In this document: piece after piece, positions 16,902-25,881 of the stretch
Position numbering within the stretch: the stretch's first letter is position 1
Layout: each line of letters opens with the position of its first letter
Origin: Marinobacter sp. C7
GTDB taxonomy: Bacteria > Pseudomonadota > Gammaproteobacteria > Pseudomonadales > Oleiphilaceae
NCBI RefSeq assembly: GCF_022343555.1
Contig: NZ_JAKQZH010000002.1
Location: 682,001-746,000, forward strand
DNA length: 64,000 nucleotides
Reading direction: 5' to 3'
Made by a program: the position numbers and the translations under genes
Notes under the pieces: generated by a model
Seen by the model: the letters and a program-made list of their open reading frames with translations, nothing else
The model's database searches: none
What the model was told of the DNA's origin: nothing

Positions 16902-18590
16902 ATGTCGTCCGGATTGCTCGCCCTCTTGGCGTTTACGCCCATCCTCCTGGCCGGGATTCTGCTGATCGGCCTGCGCTGGCCGGCCCGTCGTGCCATGCCG
17001 CTGGTATTCCTGGTGACGGCCCTGATCGCCTTTACCGGCTGGGACATGAGCTTCAATCGGATCCTGGCCTCCTCTCTACAGGGGCTGGTAATCACCCTTG
17101 GGCTGCTGTGGATCATCTTCGGCGCCATCCTGTTGCTGAATACCCTGAAACATTCCGGGGCTATCACCGCCATCCGCGCGGGCTTCACCAATATCAGTCC
17201 CGATCGGCGGGTTCAGGCGATCATCATCGTCTGGCTGTTCGGATCGTTTATCGAGGGTGCCTCCGGTTTCGGAACCCCGGCGGCCATCGCCGCGCCCCTG
17301 CTTGTAGCCGTTGGTTTCCCGGCCATGGCGGCAGTGATGCTGGGAATGATGGTACAGAGCACTCCGGTATCGTTCGGGGCGGTCGGCACGCCGATCATCG
17401 TAGGGGTGACCACCGGCCTGGACCGCAGCAGCATCGGAGAGCGGATGGAGCAGGTGGGGGCCGGCTGGGATCAGTACCTTCAGCTGATTACCTCCGAAGT
17501 GGCCATTACCCACGCCATCGTGGGTGTGCTCATGCCGCTGTTCATGGTCATGATGATGACCCGCTTTTTCGGCAGGAACAGAAGCTGGCGGGAAGGTCTC
17601 GAGGTGCTGCCGTTTGCCCTGTTTGCCGGTATCGCCTTTGTGGTGCCTTACGCACTGACTGGCGTGATCCTCGGTCCCGAGTTCCCGTCCCTACTGGGCG
17701 GCCTGATCGGTCTGGCGATCGTCACCACGGCCGCGCGCAGGGGCTTTCTTTTGCCGAAAACCACCTGGGATTTTGCGCCCCGTGAGCGGTGGCCGTCCGA
17801 GTGGTTCGGCCTTATCGAGATGAAACTGGAAGACCTCGCTGCCAAGCCCATGAGCGGCTTCCGAGCCTGGCTGCCGTATGTACTGGTGGGTGTGGTGCTG
17901 GTGGTCAGCCGGGTGATCCCGGAGGTCAAGACCGCCTTTACCTCTGTCGGAGTCAGTTTCTCCAACATCCTGGGTGAGGCGGGCATCAACGCCGGCGTGC
18001 AGCCGCTGTACCTGCCCGGCGGCATCCTGGTCATGGTCGTACTGGCCACGTTCTTCATTCACCGCATGCAGGTACGGGAGCTGACCGCCGCCGTGAAAGA
18101 ATCCGGCAGTGTCCTGCTGAGCGCCGGCTTCGTGTTGCTGTTCACGGTGCCCATGGTGCGGATCCTGATCAACTCCGGCGTCAACCTGTCTGACCTGCCG
18201 AGCATGCCCATTGCCATGGCGACCTGGGTGGCCGATACCGTGGGCGGCATCTATCCGCTGCTGGCCCCCGCCGTTGGGGCCATGGGCGCGTTCCTGGCCG
18301 GTTCCAACACCGTCTCCAACATGATGTTCAGCCAGTTCCAGTTCGGCGTCGCCGAGAGCCTGGGCTTGTCCACTGCCTTGATCGTGGCGGTGCAGGCGGT
18401 GGGCGCCGCGGCCGGCAACATGGTGGCGATCCACAACGTGGTGGCCGCGTCTGCCACGGTCGGCCTGCTTGGCCGTGAAGGGCAGACCCTGCGCAAGACC
18501 GTCTGGCCAACCCTGTATTACCTGTTGATGACGGGCCTGATTGCACTGATCGCCGCCTACGGGCTGGGCATCGTGGATCCGTTGGTCTGA
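16902..18590 (+). CDS. lldP: L-lactate permease LldP
   Basis: A 562-residue inner-membrane symporter with about 12-14 helices. Recognisable LldP segments are [36 protein letters not shown] and [20 protein letters not shown]. It imports lactate or glycolate with protons. ATG 16902 is chosen over TTG 16890 because GGAG (16892-16895) is correctly spaced. It is the first gene of the lactate operon, controlled by the adjacent LldR operators. Confidence 0.93.
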   Translation: MSSGLLALLAFTPILLAGILLIGLRWPARRAMPLVFLVTALIAFTGWDMSFNRILASSLQGLVITLGLLWIIFGAILLLNTLKHSGAITAIRAGFTNISPDRRVQAIIIVWLFGSFIEGASGFGTPAAIAAPLLVAVGFPAMAAVMLGMMVQSTPVSFGAVGTPIIVGVTTGLDRSSIGERMEQVGAGWDQYLQLITSEVAITHAIVGVLMPLFMVMMMTRFFGRNRSWREGLEVLPFALFAGIAFVVPYALTGVILGPEFPSLLGGLIGLAIVTTAARRGFLLPKTTWDFAPRERWPSEWFGLIEMKLEDLAAKPMSGFRAWLPYVLVGVVLVVSRVIPEVKTAFTSVGVSFSNILGEAGINAGVQPLYLPGGILVMVVLATFFIHRMQVRELTAAVKESGSVLLSAGFVLLFTVPMVRILINSGVNLSDLPSMPIAMATWVADTVGGIYPLLAPAVGAMGAFLAGSNTVSNMMFSQFQFGVAESLGLSTALIVAVQAVGAAAGNMVAIHNVVAASATVGLLGREGQTLRKTVWPTLYYLLMTGLIALIAAYGLGIVDPLV

Positions 18591-18630
18591 GTGTAAGCGC
18601 ACAAGCGCCGTTTCCGTGGAGGAGCCGATC

Positions 18631-19458
18631 ATGAGCGAACTGTTTTACGACGCTGCCCCCAATGCGACCCGGGTTGCTCCGGAACGACCCGGGCCGCGGC
18701 AGTACCCCGCCAAACCCCGGGAAGTGATCCTGTTCGGGACCTGTGTGGTGGATCTGTTTTTTCCCGAAGCGGGTCTGGATGCCATTCGCCTGCTTGAGCG
18801 CGAGGGCGTCCGGGTGCACTTCCCCGAAGGGCAGAGTTGCTGTGGCCAGCCGGCCTGGACTTCCGGCTATGCGTCGGAGGCTCGCGAGGTGGCCCGGGCG
18901 CAGCTGGCGATTCTCGATGCGGGTATGCCGGTGGTGGTGCCCTCGGGTTCCTGTGCCGGCATGTTCCGCCAGCATTACCGGGAACTGTTCGCCGACGAGC
19001 CGGATACCCTGGCCCGGGTGGAGGTCCTGGCCGAGCACACGTTCGAACTGACCGAGTTCCTGCTCAACGTCTGCCGGGTCGACTGGCAGGACCTGGGTGA
19101 ACCCACCCGGATTGCCCTGCACACCTCCTGTTCCGCCCGCCGTGAGATGAACACCCATCTCCACGCCCGGGAACTGTTGGGTAAGCTGGCAAAGGTGGAG
19201 CGGGTCGAGCATGACCACGAGAGCGAGTGCTGTGGCTTCGGCGGCACCTTCTCGGTGCGCATGCCGGAAGTGTCCGGCGCCATGGTGAAGGACAAGACGC
19301 AATCCCTGATGACCTCCGGCGCGGACGAGATGGTCACCGCTGATGGCGGCTGCCTGATGAACATCAATGGTTCCCTGGACAAACAGCAGCAGGCCTTCCG
19401 GGGCCGCCACCTGGCCAGTTTCCTGTGGGAACGCGTTAGCGGGGAGGGCAAGGCATGA
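18631..19458 (+). CDS. lldE: L-lactate dehydrogenase complex subunit LldE (LutA)
   Basis: A 275-residue member of the CCG family. Two cysteine-rich blocks, QSCCGQPAW and SECCGFGGTFSVRMPE, match the paired CCG motifs that bind an iron-sulfur or heterodisulfide-type cluster. With LldF and LldG it forms the non-flavin L-lactate oxidising complex that yields pyruvate. GGAGGAG lies just before ATG 18631. Its last 4 bases overlap lldF. Confidence 0.92.
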   Translation: MSELFYDAAPNATRVAPERPGPRQYPAKPREVILFGTCVVDLFFPEAGLDAIRLLEREGVRVHFPEGQSCCGQPAWTSGYASEAREVARAQLAILDAGMPVVVPSGSCAGMFRQHYRELFADEPDTLARVEVLAEHTFELTEFLLNVCRVDWQDLGEPTRIALHTSCSARREMNTHLHARELLGKLAKVERVEHDHESECCGFGGTFSVRMPEVSGAMVKDKTQSLMTSGADEMVTADGGCLMNINGSLDKQQQAFRGRHLASFLWERVSGEGKA

Positions 19459-20915
19459 GCCAGCGCATACCTGTTACCGAACTGACCGGTGGTTTCCGGG
19501 ACCGGGCGGAAGTCGCCCTCGCGGACGGCCAGCTGCGGACCAACTTCCGCACTGCCATGGACTCGCTGATGAAAAAACGGGCCGATGCCTTCCCCGATGA
19601 GGACGAGCGCGAGGGCCTGCGGGAGCTGGGTAACCGGATCAAGGCGCGGGCTCTGTCCCGGCTGCCGGACCTGCTTGAGCAGCTGGAAACGAAGCTGACC
19701 GAAAACGGCGTGAAAGTGCACTGGGCCGAAACCACCGAACAGGCAAACGAGATCGTCCATGGCATCATCCGGGCCCGTCAGGGCTCGCAGGTGGTGAAGG
19801 GCAAGTCCATGGTCAGCGAGGAAATGGAGATGAACGACTACCTCGCCGAGCGCGGGGTAGAGTGCCTGGAATCCGACATGGGCGAGTACATTGTTCAGCT
19901 CGACGGTGAGAAACCCTCCCATATCATCATGCCGGCCATCCACAAGAACCGTCGCCAGGTGTCGAAGCTCTTCCACGACAAGCTGGGCGTGGAGGAAACC
20001 GACGACGTCAACGAACTGATCCAGGTCGGCCGCCGGACCCTGCGCCGCAAGTTCATGGAGGCGGACGTCGGAGTGTCCGGTGTGAACTTTGCCATTGCCG
20101 AGACCGGGACGTTGTTGCTGGTGGAGAATGAGGGCAACGGCCGGATGAGTACTACGGCACCTCCGGTCCACGTCGCCGTGACCGGTATCGAGAAGGTGGT
20201 GGAGAACCTGCGGGACGTGGTGCCGCTGCTGTCGCTGCTGACCCGTTCTGCCCTGGGGCAACCGATCACCACCTATGTGAACATGATCTCCGGCCCGCGC
20301 AAGGCCGATGAGCTGGACGGCCCGGAGGAAGTACACCTGGTGCTGCTGGACAACGGCCGCAGCGGTGCCTTCGCCGATGCCCAGATGCGTCAGACCCTCA
20401 ACTGCATTCGATGCGGCGCCTGTATGAACCATTGCCCGGTGTATACGCGGGTGGGTGGCCATACCTACGGTGAGGTCTATCCGGGGCCCATCGGCAAGAT
20501 CGTGACGCCGCACATGGTCGGGCTGCACCAGGTACCGGATCATCCCAGCGCCTCCTCCCTGTGCGGCGCCTGCGGTGACGTGTGCCCGGTGAAGATCCCG
20601 ATTCCGGAGCTGCTCCAGCGCCTGCGCCAGGAGAATGTGAAAAGTCCGGCCGAAGGGCCGAAGGTAAAAGACGGTGGCGCCAAGTATTCCCGGAAGGAGC
20701 GTCTGATCTGGCGTTTCTGGCAGACGCTCAACAGCAGTCCTGTGCTCTACCGCCTGTTCCTTTGGGGCGCCACCCGGTTCCGCAAACTGACACCGAAACA
20801 CGTTGGCCCCTGGACCGAGAATCACACCGCGCCGGTCCCGGCGAAACGTTCCCTGCACGACCTGGCCCGGGAGCACCTGGCCCGGGAGCACCTGGCCCGC
20901 AACGGAGGGCAGTAA
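19455..20915 (+). CDS. lldF: L-lactate dehydrogenase iron-sulfur subunit LldF (LutB)
   Basis: A 486-residue protein with the LutB catalytic N-terminal half and two 4Fe-4S clusters: CIRCGACMNHCPVYTRVGGH and CGACGDVCPVKIPIPELL. It passes electrons from lactate to the quinone pool. The C-terminal tail ends in a short tandem repeat (LAREH units, bases 20861-20899). Start overlaps lldE by 4 bases; lldG begins 1 base after its stop. Confidence 0.93.
   Translation: MSQRIPVTELTGGFRDRAEVALADGQLRTNFRTAMDSLMKKRADAFPDEDEREGLRELGNRIKARALSRLPDLLEQLETKLTENGVKVHWAETTEQANEIVHGIIRARQGSQVVKGKSMVSEEMEMNDYLAERGVECLESDMGEYIVQLDGEKPSHIIMPAIHKNRRQVSKLFHDKLGVEETDDVNELIQVGRRTLRRKFMEADVGVSGVNFAIAETGTLLLVENEGNGRMSTTAPPVHVAVTGIEKVVENLRDVVPLLSLLTRSALGQPITTYVNMISGPRKADELDGPEEVHLVLLDNGRSGAFADAQMRQTLNCIRCGACMNHCPVYTRVGGHTYGEVYPGPIGKIVTPHMVGLHQVPDHPSASSLCGACGDVCPVKIPIPELLQRLRQENVKSPAEGPKVKDGGAKYSRKERLIWRFWQTLNSSPVLYRLFLWGATRFRKLTPKHVGPWTENHTAPVPAKRSLHDLAREHLAREHLARNGGQ
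20861..20899 (+). repeat. 15-bp tandem repeat inside the lldF 3' end
   Basis: CCTGGCCCGGGAGCA occurs at 20861-20875 and 20876-20890, with a partial third copy (CCTGGCCCG) at 20891-20899. It encodes repeated LAREH near the C-terminus. The unit is a multiple of three, so copy-number changes would alter tail length without breaking the frame. Confidence 0.9.
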
Positions 20916-20916
20916 C

Positions 20917-21588
20917 ATGAGCGCCCGCAGCAATATCCTGAACAAGCTTCGCACCGGCCTGGCCGGCTCCATCCCACGGCCGGACGACTTCGACGAACGT
21001 CTGGTGACCGAACCCTGGCAGTACGCGCCGGAGGACCGGATCACACGGCTGCGCAACCTCATGGAAGCGGTGCACACCGAGATTCATCAGGTCCACAGTG
21101 ACAACTGGCCGGACAAGGTGGCCGCGATCCTGGCCGAGCGTAACCTATCCAACCTGCTGCATGCCCCGGCAACGGCCCATGGCCAGAAACTCGCGGAATA
21201 CTGGCCGAAATCAGGCTCGTCCGCGCAACTGTTGGCCTATGACCGGCCGGTGGAGGAATGGAAGGAGGAGCTGTTCTGGCAAGTGGATGCGAGCCTGACC
21301 GGGACCGTTGGCGCCATTGCCGCCACCGGCTCGCTGGTCCTGTGGCCGGACCGGCACGAGCCGAGGCTGATGAGCCTCCTGCCGCCGCTGCATATTGCCC
21401 TGCTCAAGGCCAGCGAGATCGAGGACAACCTCTACGCCATGATGCAGCGTCAGAACTGGTCGGCGGGCTTGCCCACCAATCTCCTTCTGGTGTCCGGCCC
21501 GTCCAAGACCGCGGACATCGAGCAGGTCCTGGCCTACGGTGCCCACGGTCCGAAGGAACTGGTGGTCCTCATCCTTGAGGACGCCTGA
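20917..21588 (+). CDS. lldG: L-lactate utilization protein LldG (LutC)
   Basis: A 223-residue LUD-domain protein. Typical segments are ATGSLVLWPDRHEPRLMSLL, PPLHIALLKASEIEDNLY and LLLVSGPSKTADIEQVLAYG. GGAGGG precedes ATG 20917; the frame is open upstream inside lldF but those codons look like a shadow of lldF. It completes the LldEFG complex. It is convergent with the nitroreductase gene, with only 11 bases between stops and no visible terminator. Confidence 0.92.
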   Translation: MSARSNILNKLRTGLAGSIPRPDDFDERLVTEPWQYAPEDRITRLRNLMEAVHTEIHQVHSDNWPDKVAAILAERNLSNLLHAPATAHGQKLAEYWPKSGSSAQLLAYDRPVEEWKEELFWQVDASLTGTVGAIAATGSLVLWPDRHEPRLMSLLPPLHIALLKASEIEDNLYAMMQRQNWSAGLPTNLLLVSGPSKTADIEQVLAYGAHGPKELVVLILEDA

Positions 21589-21599
21589 GGTCGTCGGGG

Positions 21600-22337
21600 T
21601 TACTTGACGCCGAACCCGCGCTTGTTGAGGAATTCCTTCATGTGCGGGCGCAGCTTGGTGGTGAACAGCGGTTTCAGCTCCTTCGACCAGCTGGAATCCT
21701 TGTTGCCACCGGTGCGGTCCAGGTAATACTGGTGCATGGTGTCGTCGAACGCGGCGACCTGCTCCTCATCCTTGCTGTCATCGTAATAATCTTCCTTGAG
21801 GATGGTCTCCAGCGGCAGCCGGGGCTTAACTTCCGGATCCTGATCCGGATAGCCAAGGCTCATGCCGAACACCGGGTAGACGTGCTCCGGCAATTTCAGG
21901 ATCTCGGCCACCCGGGCCGGGTCATTCCGGATTCCGCCCACGTAACACAGCCCCAGCCCCTCGGATTCGGCGGCAACCGCCACGTTCTGGGCCATCAGGG
22001 CAGCATCGACACTGGCCACCACCAGCTGCTCGGTCATGCCCCGGACCACGTCGGCGCCGGCCCGTTCTGCGGCTTCGGTGGAGCGTTTCATGTCGGCGCA
22101 AAATACCAGGAAATCCGAGGCTTCCACCACATGGGCCTGGCCACCGGCCAGTTCGGAAATCTTGCGGCGGTTCTCCGGATTGACCACGTGGATGATCGAA
22201 TAAGCCTGTACGTGGTTCGATGTGGCGGCACACTGACCGGCGCTGACCAGCTCTTCCAGCAGCTCACGGGGGATCTTCTGGTCCTTGAACTTTCGGATGG
22301 AGCGGTGGGATTTCAGGAGTTCAATCGTCGGATTCAT
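21600..22337 (-). CDS. NfsA-like NADPH-dependent FMN nitroreductase
   Basis: A 245-residue flavoprotein close in length to NfsA/Frp (about 240). The start MNPTIELLKSHRSIRKFKDQ supplies the FMN-phosphate contact HRSIRKF, and GLGLCYVGGIRNDP and VFGMSLGYPDQDP are NfsA-type FMN and C-terminal domain motifs. ATG 22337 is chosen because it gives this standard N-terminus. Such enzymes reduce quinones, nitroaromatics and flavins. It may be an oxidative-stress gene; no regulator is adjacent. Confidence 0.88.
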   Translation of the reverse strand: MNPTIELLKSHRSIRKFKDQKIPRELLEELVSAGQCAATSNHVQAYSIIHVVNPENRRKISELAGGQAHVVEASDFLVFCADMKRSTEAAERAGADVVRGMTEQLVVASVDAALMAQNVAVAAESEGLGLCYVGGIRNDPARVAEILKLPEHVYPVFGMSLGYPDQDPEVKPRLPLETILKEDYYDDSKDEEQVAAFDDTMHQYYLDRTGGNKDSSWSKELKPLFTTKLRPHMKEFLNKRGFGVK

Positions 22338-22448
22338 GGGGTCTCTCTGATACATGGCTTTCAGGTAGCATACGAAACAGTTCACAATAATCCGTTCCAT
22401 GGCCGTAAGGCAAACGACTGAACATTCCTTTCCCTGGAGACTACGCTC

Positions 22449-23657
22449 TTGTCTGCTGACGAGACCAAACGAAATTTCGTGGCCGTCTGCGTATCGCTGA
22501 CGTTCTGCTTCGTCGTCTACTCGATGCTGCTGGTGACGGTCCCGGTCTACAGTCTGGAGCTGGGCGCGAGCCCGCTGATGCTGGGGGTGGTGCTGAGTTC
22601 CCAGTACCTGCTCCCGTTTCTGCTGGCTATTCCGCTGGGCGGCGTGGTCACCCGGTATGGCGGGCGGGTGACCCTGGTCGCGGGGGCGCTGGTCATGGTG
22701 GTGGGCCTGGTGCTGATGCAGGCATTACCGGGCTTTTACGGCCTGATTGCCGGCCAGTTGCTGGTCGGCCTGGCCCACCTGCAGATGGTGCTCTCGGCGC
22801 AGACCGTGATCTCGTCACTGGCAACGGGGCCCAGGCTGGAAGGCTATTTCGGATGGTATGCAACCTGGCTGTCCGGCGGCCAGGTGCTCGGGCCCCTGCT
22901 GGCCGGGGGCTGGATCGAGTTGGCGGGCGGCGTTGGCAGGCTTTTCCTGGTGATGGCCGCCATCGCCCTGGCCGGTGGCGTCACCGGCCTGCTGCTTACC
23001 GGCGAAGCCAACCGGGGCGAACGGGTGGCCCGGTCACAAACCGGATTCCGGGCGCAGGCCCGGCTGATGCGGGCGAATACCGGCGTGCAGATTTCCGTAC
23101 TGATCACAATTGCCGGAATGTTCGCACTGGGTGTCTATGGCAGCTACCTGCCGGTGTATCTCGACAGCCTCGAAATGAGCGCCGCGGTAATCGGGGTGCT
23201 GGTCAGCATTCGGGCAGGCGTGTCCATGCTTGCGCGCCCGTTCATCCCGAGGATTATTGCTTGGGTGGGCGGCCGCGAAAACGCGACCTATCTGTCCCTC
23301 GGTACGCTTGCGGTTGGCCTGGGCTGCCTGGGATTTGCCGGGAATGCGCCCCTCGTGGCGTTGTTGTCGGTTCTGGTGGGAGTGGGGTCCGGTCTGTGCC
23401 AGCCCCTGTCGATGGTGGTGCTGGCGGAAAGTGTCGAAAAAGCCCAGCGGGCCGGAGCGCTCGGTATGCGGCTGATGGCCAACCGGGCGATCCACTTCCT
23501 GGCCCCGTTGCTGTTCGGTGCGATCCTGGCCGTTGGTGGTTTTGGTGTGTCGTTTGCGCTGTCGGGGATTGTGGTGGCGGTGGTTGCCGGGGCTCTATAT
23601 CGTTTTGGGTTCTCAACTCCGGGGGCATCGGCAAGGCAGGAATTGAGGCGTAGGTGA
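22449..23657 (+). CDS. Major facilitator superfamily transporter
   Basis: A 402-residue, 12-helix membrane protein. The helix 2-3 loop is GGVVTRYGGRVTL and the second half begins around residue 215 (VQISVLITIAGMFALGVYGS). The start is TTG 22449, preceded by GGAG at 22434-22437. It most resembles sugar- or drug-efflux MFS proteins, but the substrate is not readable. A clear terminator follows. Confidence 0.82.
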   Translation: MSADETKRNFVAVCVSLTFCFVVYSMLLVTVPVYSLELGASPLMLGVVLSSQYLLPFLLAIPLGGVVTRYGGRVTLVAGALVMVVGLVLMQALPGFYGLIAGQLLVGLAHLQMVLSAQTVISSLATGPRLEGYFGWYATWLSGGQVLGPLLAGGWIELAGGVGRLFLVMAAIALAGGVTGLLLTGEANRGERVARSQTGFRAQARLMRANTGVQISVLITIAGMFALGVYGSYLPVYLDSLEMSAAVIGVLVSIRAGVSMLARPFIPRIIAWVGGRENATYLSLGTLAVGLGCLGFAGNAPLVALLSVLVGVGSGLCQPLSMVVLAESVEKAQRAGALGMRLMANRAIHFLAPLLFGAILAVGGFGVSFALSGIVVAVVAGALYRFGFSTPGASARQELRRR

Positions 23658-23707
23658 TCGTGGGCTGCACTGAAACGAAAACTGGCCGGCTTTATTGCAC
23701 CAAAACA

Positions 23708-23749
23708 AGGCGAAAAGGTCTCATCAGAGGTCTCTTCGCCTTTTTTTTT
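23708..23749 (+). terminator. Rho-independent terminator after the MFS gene
   Basis: AGGCGAA (23708-23714) pairs with TTCGCCT (23735-23741), with a further inner pairing (AGGTCT/AGAGGTCT region), and is followed by nine T residues to 23749. Confidence 0.85.
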
Positions 23750-23859
23750 GTGCAGAGTGCACAGGCAGGGTCCTTATTTCCTTAGCGCGTGGCTGAATTA
23801 AACGCCATGTGGCATAGACGTTGCCATGTCTTCTGGTGAGTTTTCACCACAGAGAGACA

Positions 23860-25149
23860 ATGGCAATGACTTCACAAGTATCTCCCCAGGAACAGGACTA
23901 TCCCCTTAGCCCGGTTCCCATGGATCAGCGTCGCAGCATCTGGTCCATGGGTCTGGTTCTCCTTGGCTTCACGTTCTTCACGGCCACCATGTGGGCCGGT
24001 GGCAGTATCGGTGTCGCCTTCGATTTTTCCACCATGTTGCTGGTGCTGGCCGTCGGTAATCTCCTGCTGGGCACCTACGCGGCGATACTCGGCTACATCG
24101 CCGCCAAGACCGGCCTGAACACGGCGCTGATGAGCCGCTTCACCTTTGGCGAGCTGGGCAGCAAGCTGTCCGACTTCATTCTCGGGTTTACCCAGATCGG
24201 CTGGTACGCCTGGGGCACGGCCACCATGGCCATCCTGCTGGTCAAGCTGACCGGCCTGCCGGAAAGCTGGACCACCCCCCTGATGGTGGTGTTCGGATTT
24301 GGCTTCTGTATCACCGCCTTCATTGGCTACAAGGGGCTGGAAATGCTGTCCCGCTTTGCGGTACCGGCCATGATCATTCTGGTGGCGGTCAGCATGACCA
24401 TTGCCACCTCCGATGCCGGAGGTCTCACCGGGCTGCTGGCCATTACCCCGGCCGATGACATGACGGTGGCGGCCGCGATTACGCTGGTGTTTGGCACTTT
24501 CGTCAGTGGCGGCACCCAGGCCACCAACTGGACCCGCTTTGCCAGGTCCGGCAAGACTGCCGTGATTGCCACCCTGGCTGCCTTTTTCCTCGGTAACGGT
24601 CTGATGACCCTGATCGGCGCCTTCGGCGCGCTGGTCTACCAGCAGGCAGACATCGTCGACATCATGGTAGCCCAGGGCCTGGCCACGCTCGGCATCCTCA
24701 TGCTGTTCCTGAATCTCTGGACCACGCAGGATAATACCGTATACAACTTCGCGGTCGCCGGCTGCAACATGTTGCGTACCCGTCGACGCAAGTCGGTGAC
24801 CATTGGTGGTGCCGCCATCGGTACCGCACTGGCTGTCATGGGTATGTACGAGTGGCTGATCCCGTTCCTGGTCCTGCTGGGAACCTTCATTCCGCCCATC
24901 GGTGGCGTCATCATGGCCAGCTACTTTATCGGCTACAAGCGTCAGTACCCGGCCCTTGAGGAAGCGACCCTGCCGGCGTTTAACGTGCCGGGGCTGGCGG
25001 CCTATGCCATCGGCTCTGCGGCGGCCTATACCTCACCCTGGATTGCTCCGATTGTCGGGGTACTGGTTGCGGCGGCGAGCTATGGGCTGGTGCTGCTGGT
25101 CAGCGACGCGGTGCGCGAGCGCCGGGCCCAGGTCCTGGGAGTCGCGTAA
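23860..25149 (+). CDS. codB: Cytosine permease CodB
   Basis: A 429-residue NCS1-family symporter with 12 helices. Family segments are GLVLLGFTFFTATMWAGGSI, FGELGSKLSDFILGFTQIGW and NLWTTQDNTVYNFAVAGCN. ATG 23860 is chosen because AGAGAG precedes it and the protein then starts with the usual hydrophilic tail (TSQVSPQEQDYPLSPVP). It imports cytosine for the downstream deaminase. The next gene begins at the base after its stop codon. Confidence 0.93.
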   Translation: MAMTSQVSPQEQDYPLSPVPMDQRRSIWSMGLVLLGFTFFTATMWAGGSIGVAFDFSTMLLVLAVGNLLLGTYAAILGYIAAKTGLNTALMSRFTFGELGSKLSDFILGFTQIGWYAWGTATMAILLVKLTGLPESWTTPLMVVFGFGFCITAFIGYKGLEMLSRFAVPAMIILVAVSMTIATSDAGGLTGLLAITPADDMTVAAAITLVFGTFVSGGTQATNWTRFARSGKTAVIATLAAFFLGNGLMTLIGAFGALVYQQADIVDIMVAQGLATLGILMLFLNLWTTQDNTVYNFAVAGCNMLRTRRRKSVTIGGAAIGTALAVMGMYEWLIPFLVLLGTFIPPIGGVIMASYFIGYKRQYPALEEATLPAFNVPGLAAYAIGSAAAYTSPWIAPIVGVLVAAASYGLVLLVSDAVRERRAQVLGVA

Positions 25150-25851
25150 ATGGCCCTGCAATGCCGCGACATTCCGCAACTTCCCGGCCTCGGAGCGATT
25201 CAGCTCCGGGGCGGAAGTTCCGGCGCGGACAACTCGGTGCGCTGGCCTTACCTGGCGGAGAACCGTTCTTTCCGGCAGTGGGTAAGGGGCGGCGAGCTGG
25301 TGTTTGTCACCGGGATCAGTCGCCATCGTAGCCCGGCGAACCTGGCCGAGTGTCTCTATGAAGGCAAGGACTGCCGCATCTCGGGGCTGGTTGTGCTGAC
25401 CGGCGATGCCTACATCGGCCAGTTGCCCTCTATGTTGAGCCGACTGGCGGATGAGCTTGCCATACCGTTGTTCGAGCAGCCGTATTCGCTGCCGCTGGTG
25501 GATGTGACGGAGACCATCGGCAGGGCCATTCTGACCGAGGAACAGGTACAACCGCCCGAGGGTGACGGTCTGGCCGATGCCCTGGTGGGCCGCCTCGGCA
25601 GTCATCAGCTGGACAAACTCATCGGGCAGTACCTGCCCGGGATGCAGGACCGTCTTGCCGGGAGTGCGGATCTCCTCGAAGCCTGGCTGGCCGAGCGGGG
25701 CAATCAATGTGCCATGGCCGAGGCGCTTGGCTGCCACAGAAACACCATCCGGAACCGGATGAACCGGTTGGCGGAGGACATGCCTCCGCAGACCGACCCT
25801 GATGAAACCTTCAAGACCCTGGTGCTGGCTCACCTTCTGTCAAAGCGATGA
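25150..25851 (+). CDS. PucR-family transcriptional regulator, short form
   Basis: A 233-residue regulator. Residues 1-130 form a PucR N-terminal domain (VRWPYLAENRSFRQWVRGGE, GLVVLTGDAYIGQLPSML), and the C-terminus has the PucR helix-turn-helix (ALGCHRNTIRNRMNRL). The GGDEF-like middle domain of full-length PucR/CdaR proteins (about 500 residues) is absent. It lies between codB and codA with no gap after codB, so it probably activates this operon in response to cytosine or a related purine/pyrimidine. The ligand is inferred. Confidence 0.82.
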   Translation: MALQCRDIPQLPGLGAIQLRGGSSGADNSVRWPYLAENRSFRQWVRGGELVFVTGISRHRSPANLAECLYEGKDCRISGLVVLTGDAYIGQLPSMLSRLADELAIPLFEQPYSLPLVDVTETIGRAILTEEQVQPPEGDGLADALVGRLGSHQLDKLIGQYLPGMQDRLAGSADLLEAWLAERGNQCAMAEALGCHRNTIRNRMNRLAEDMPPQTDPDETFKTLVLAHLLSKR

Positions 25852-25881
25852 TCCGGGCCAGAGTGAGAATGTGGAGATGTT

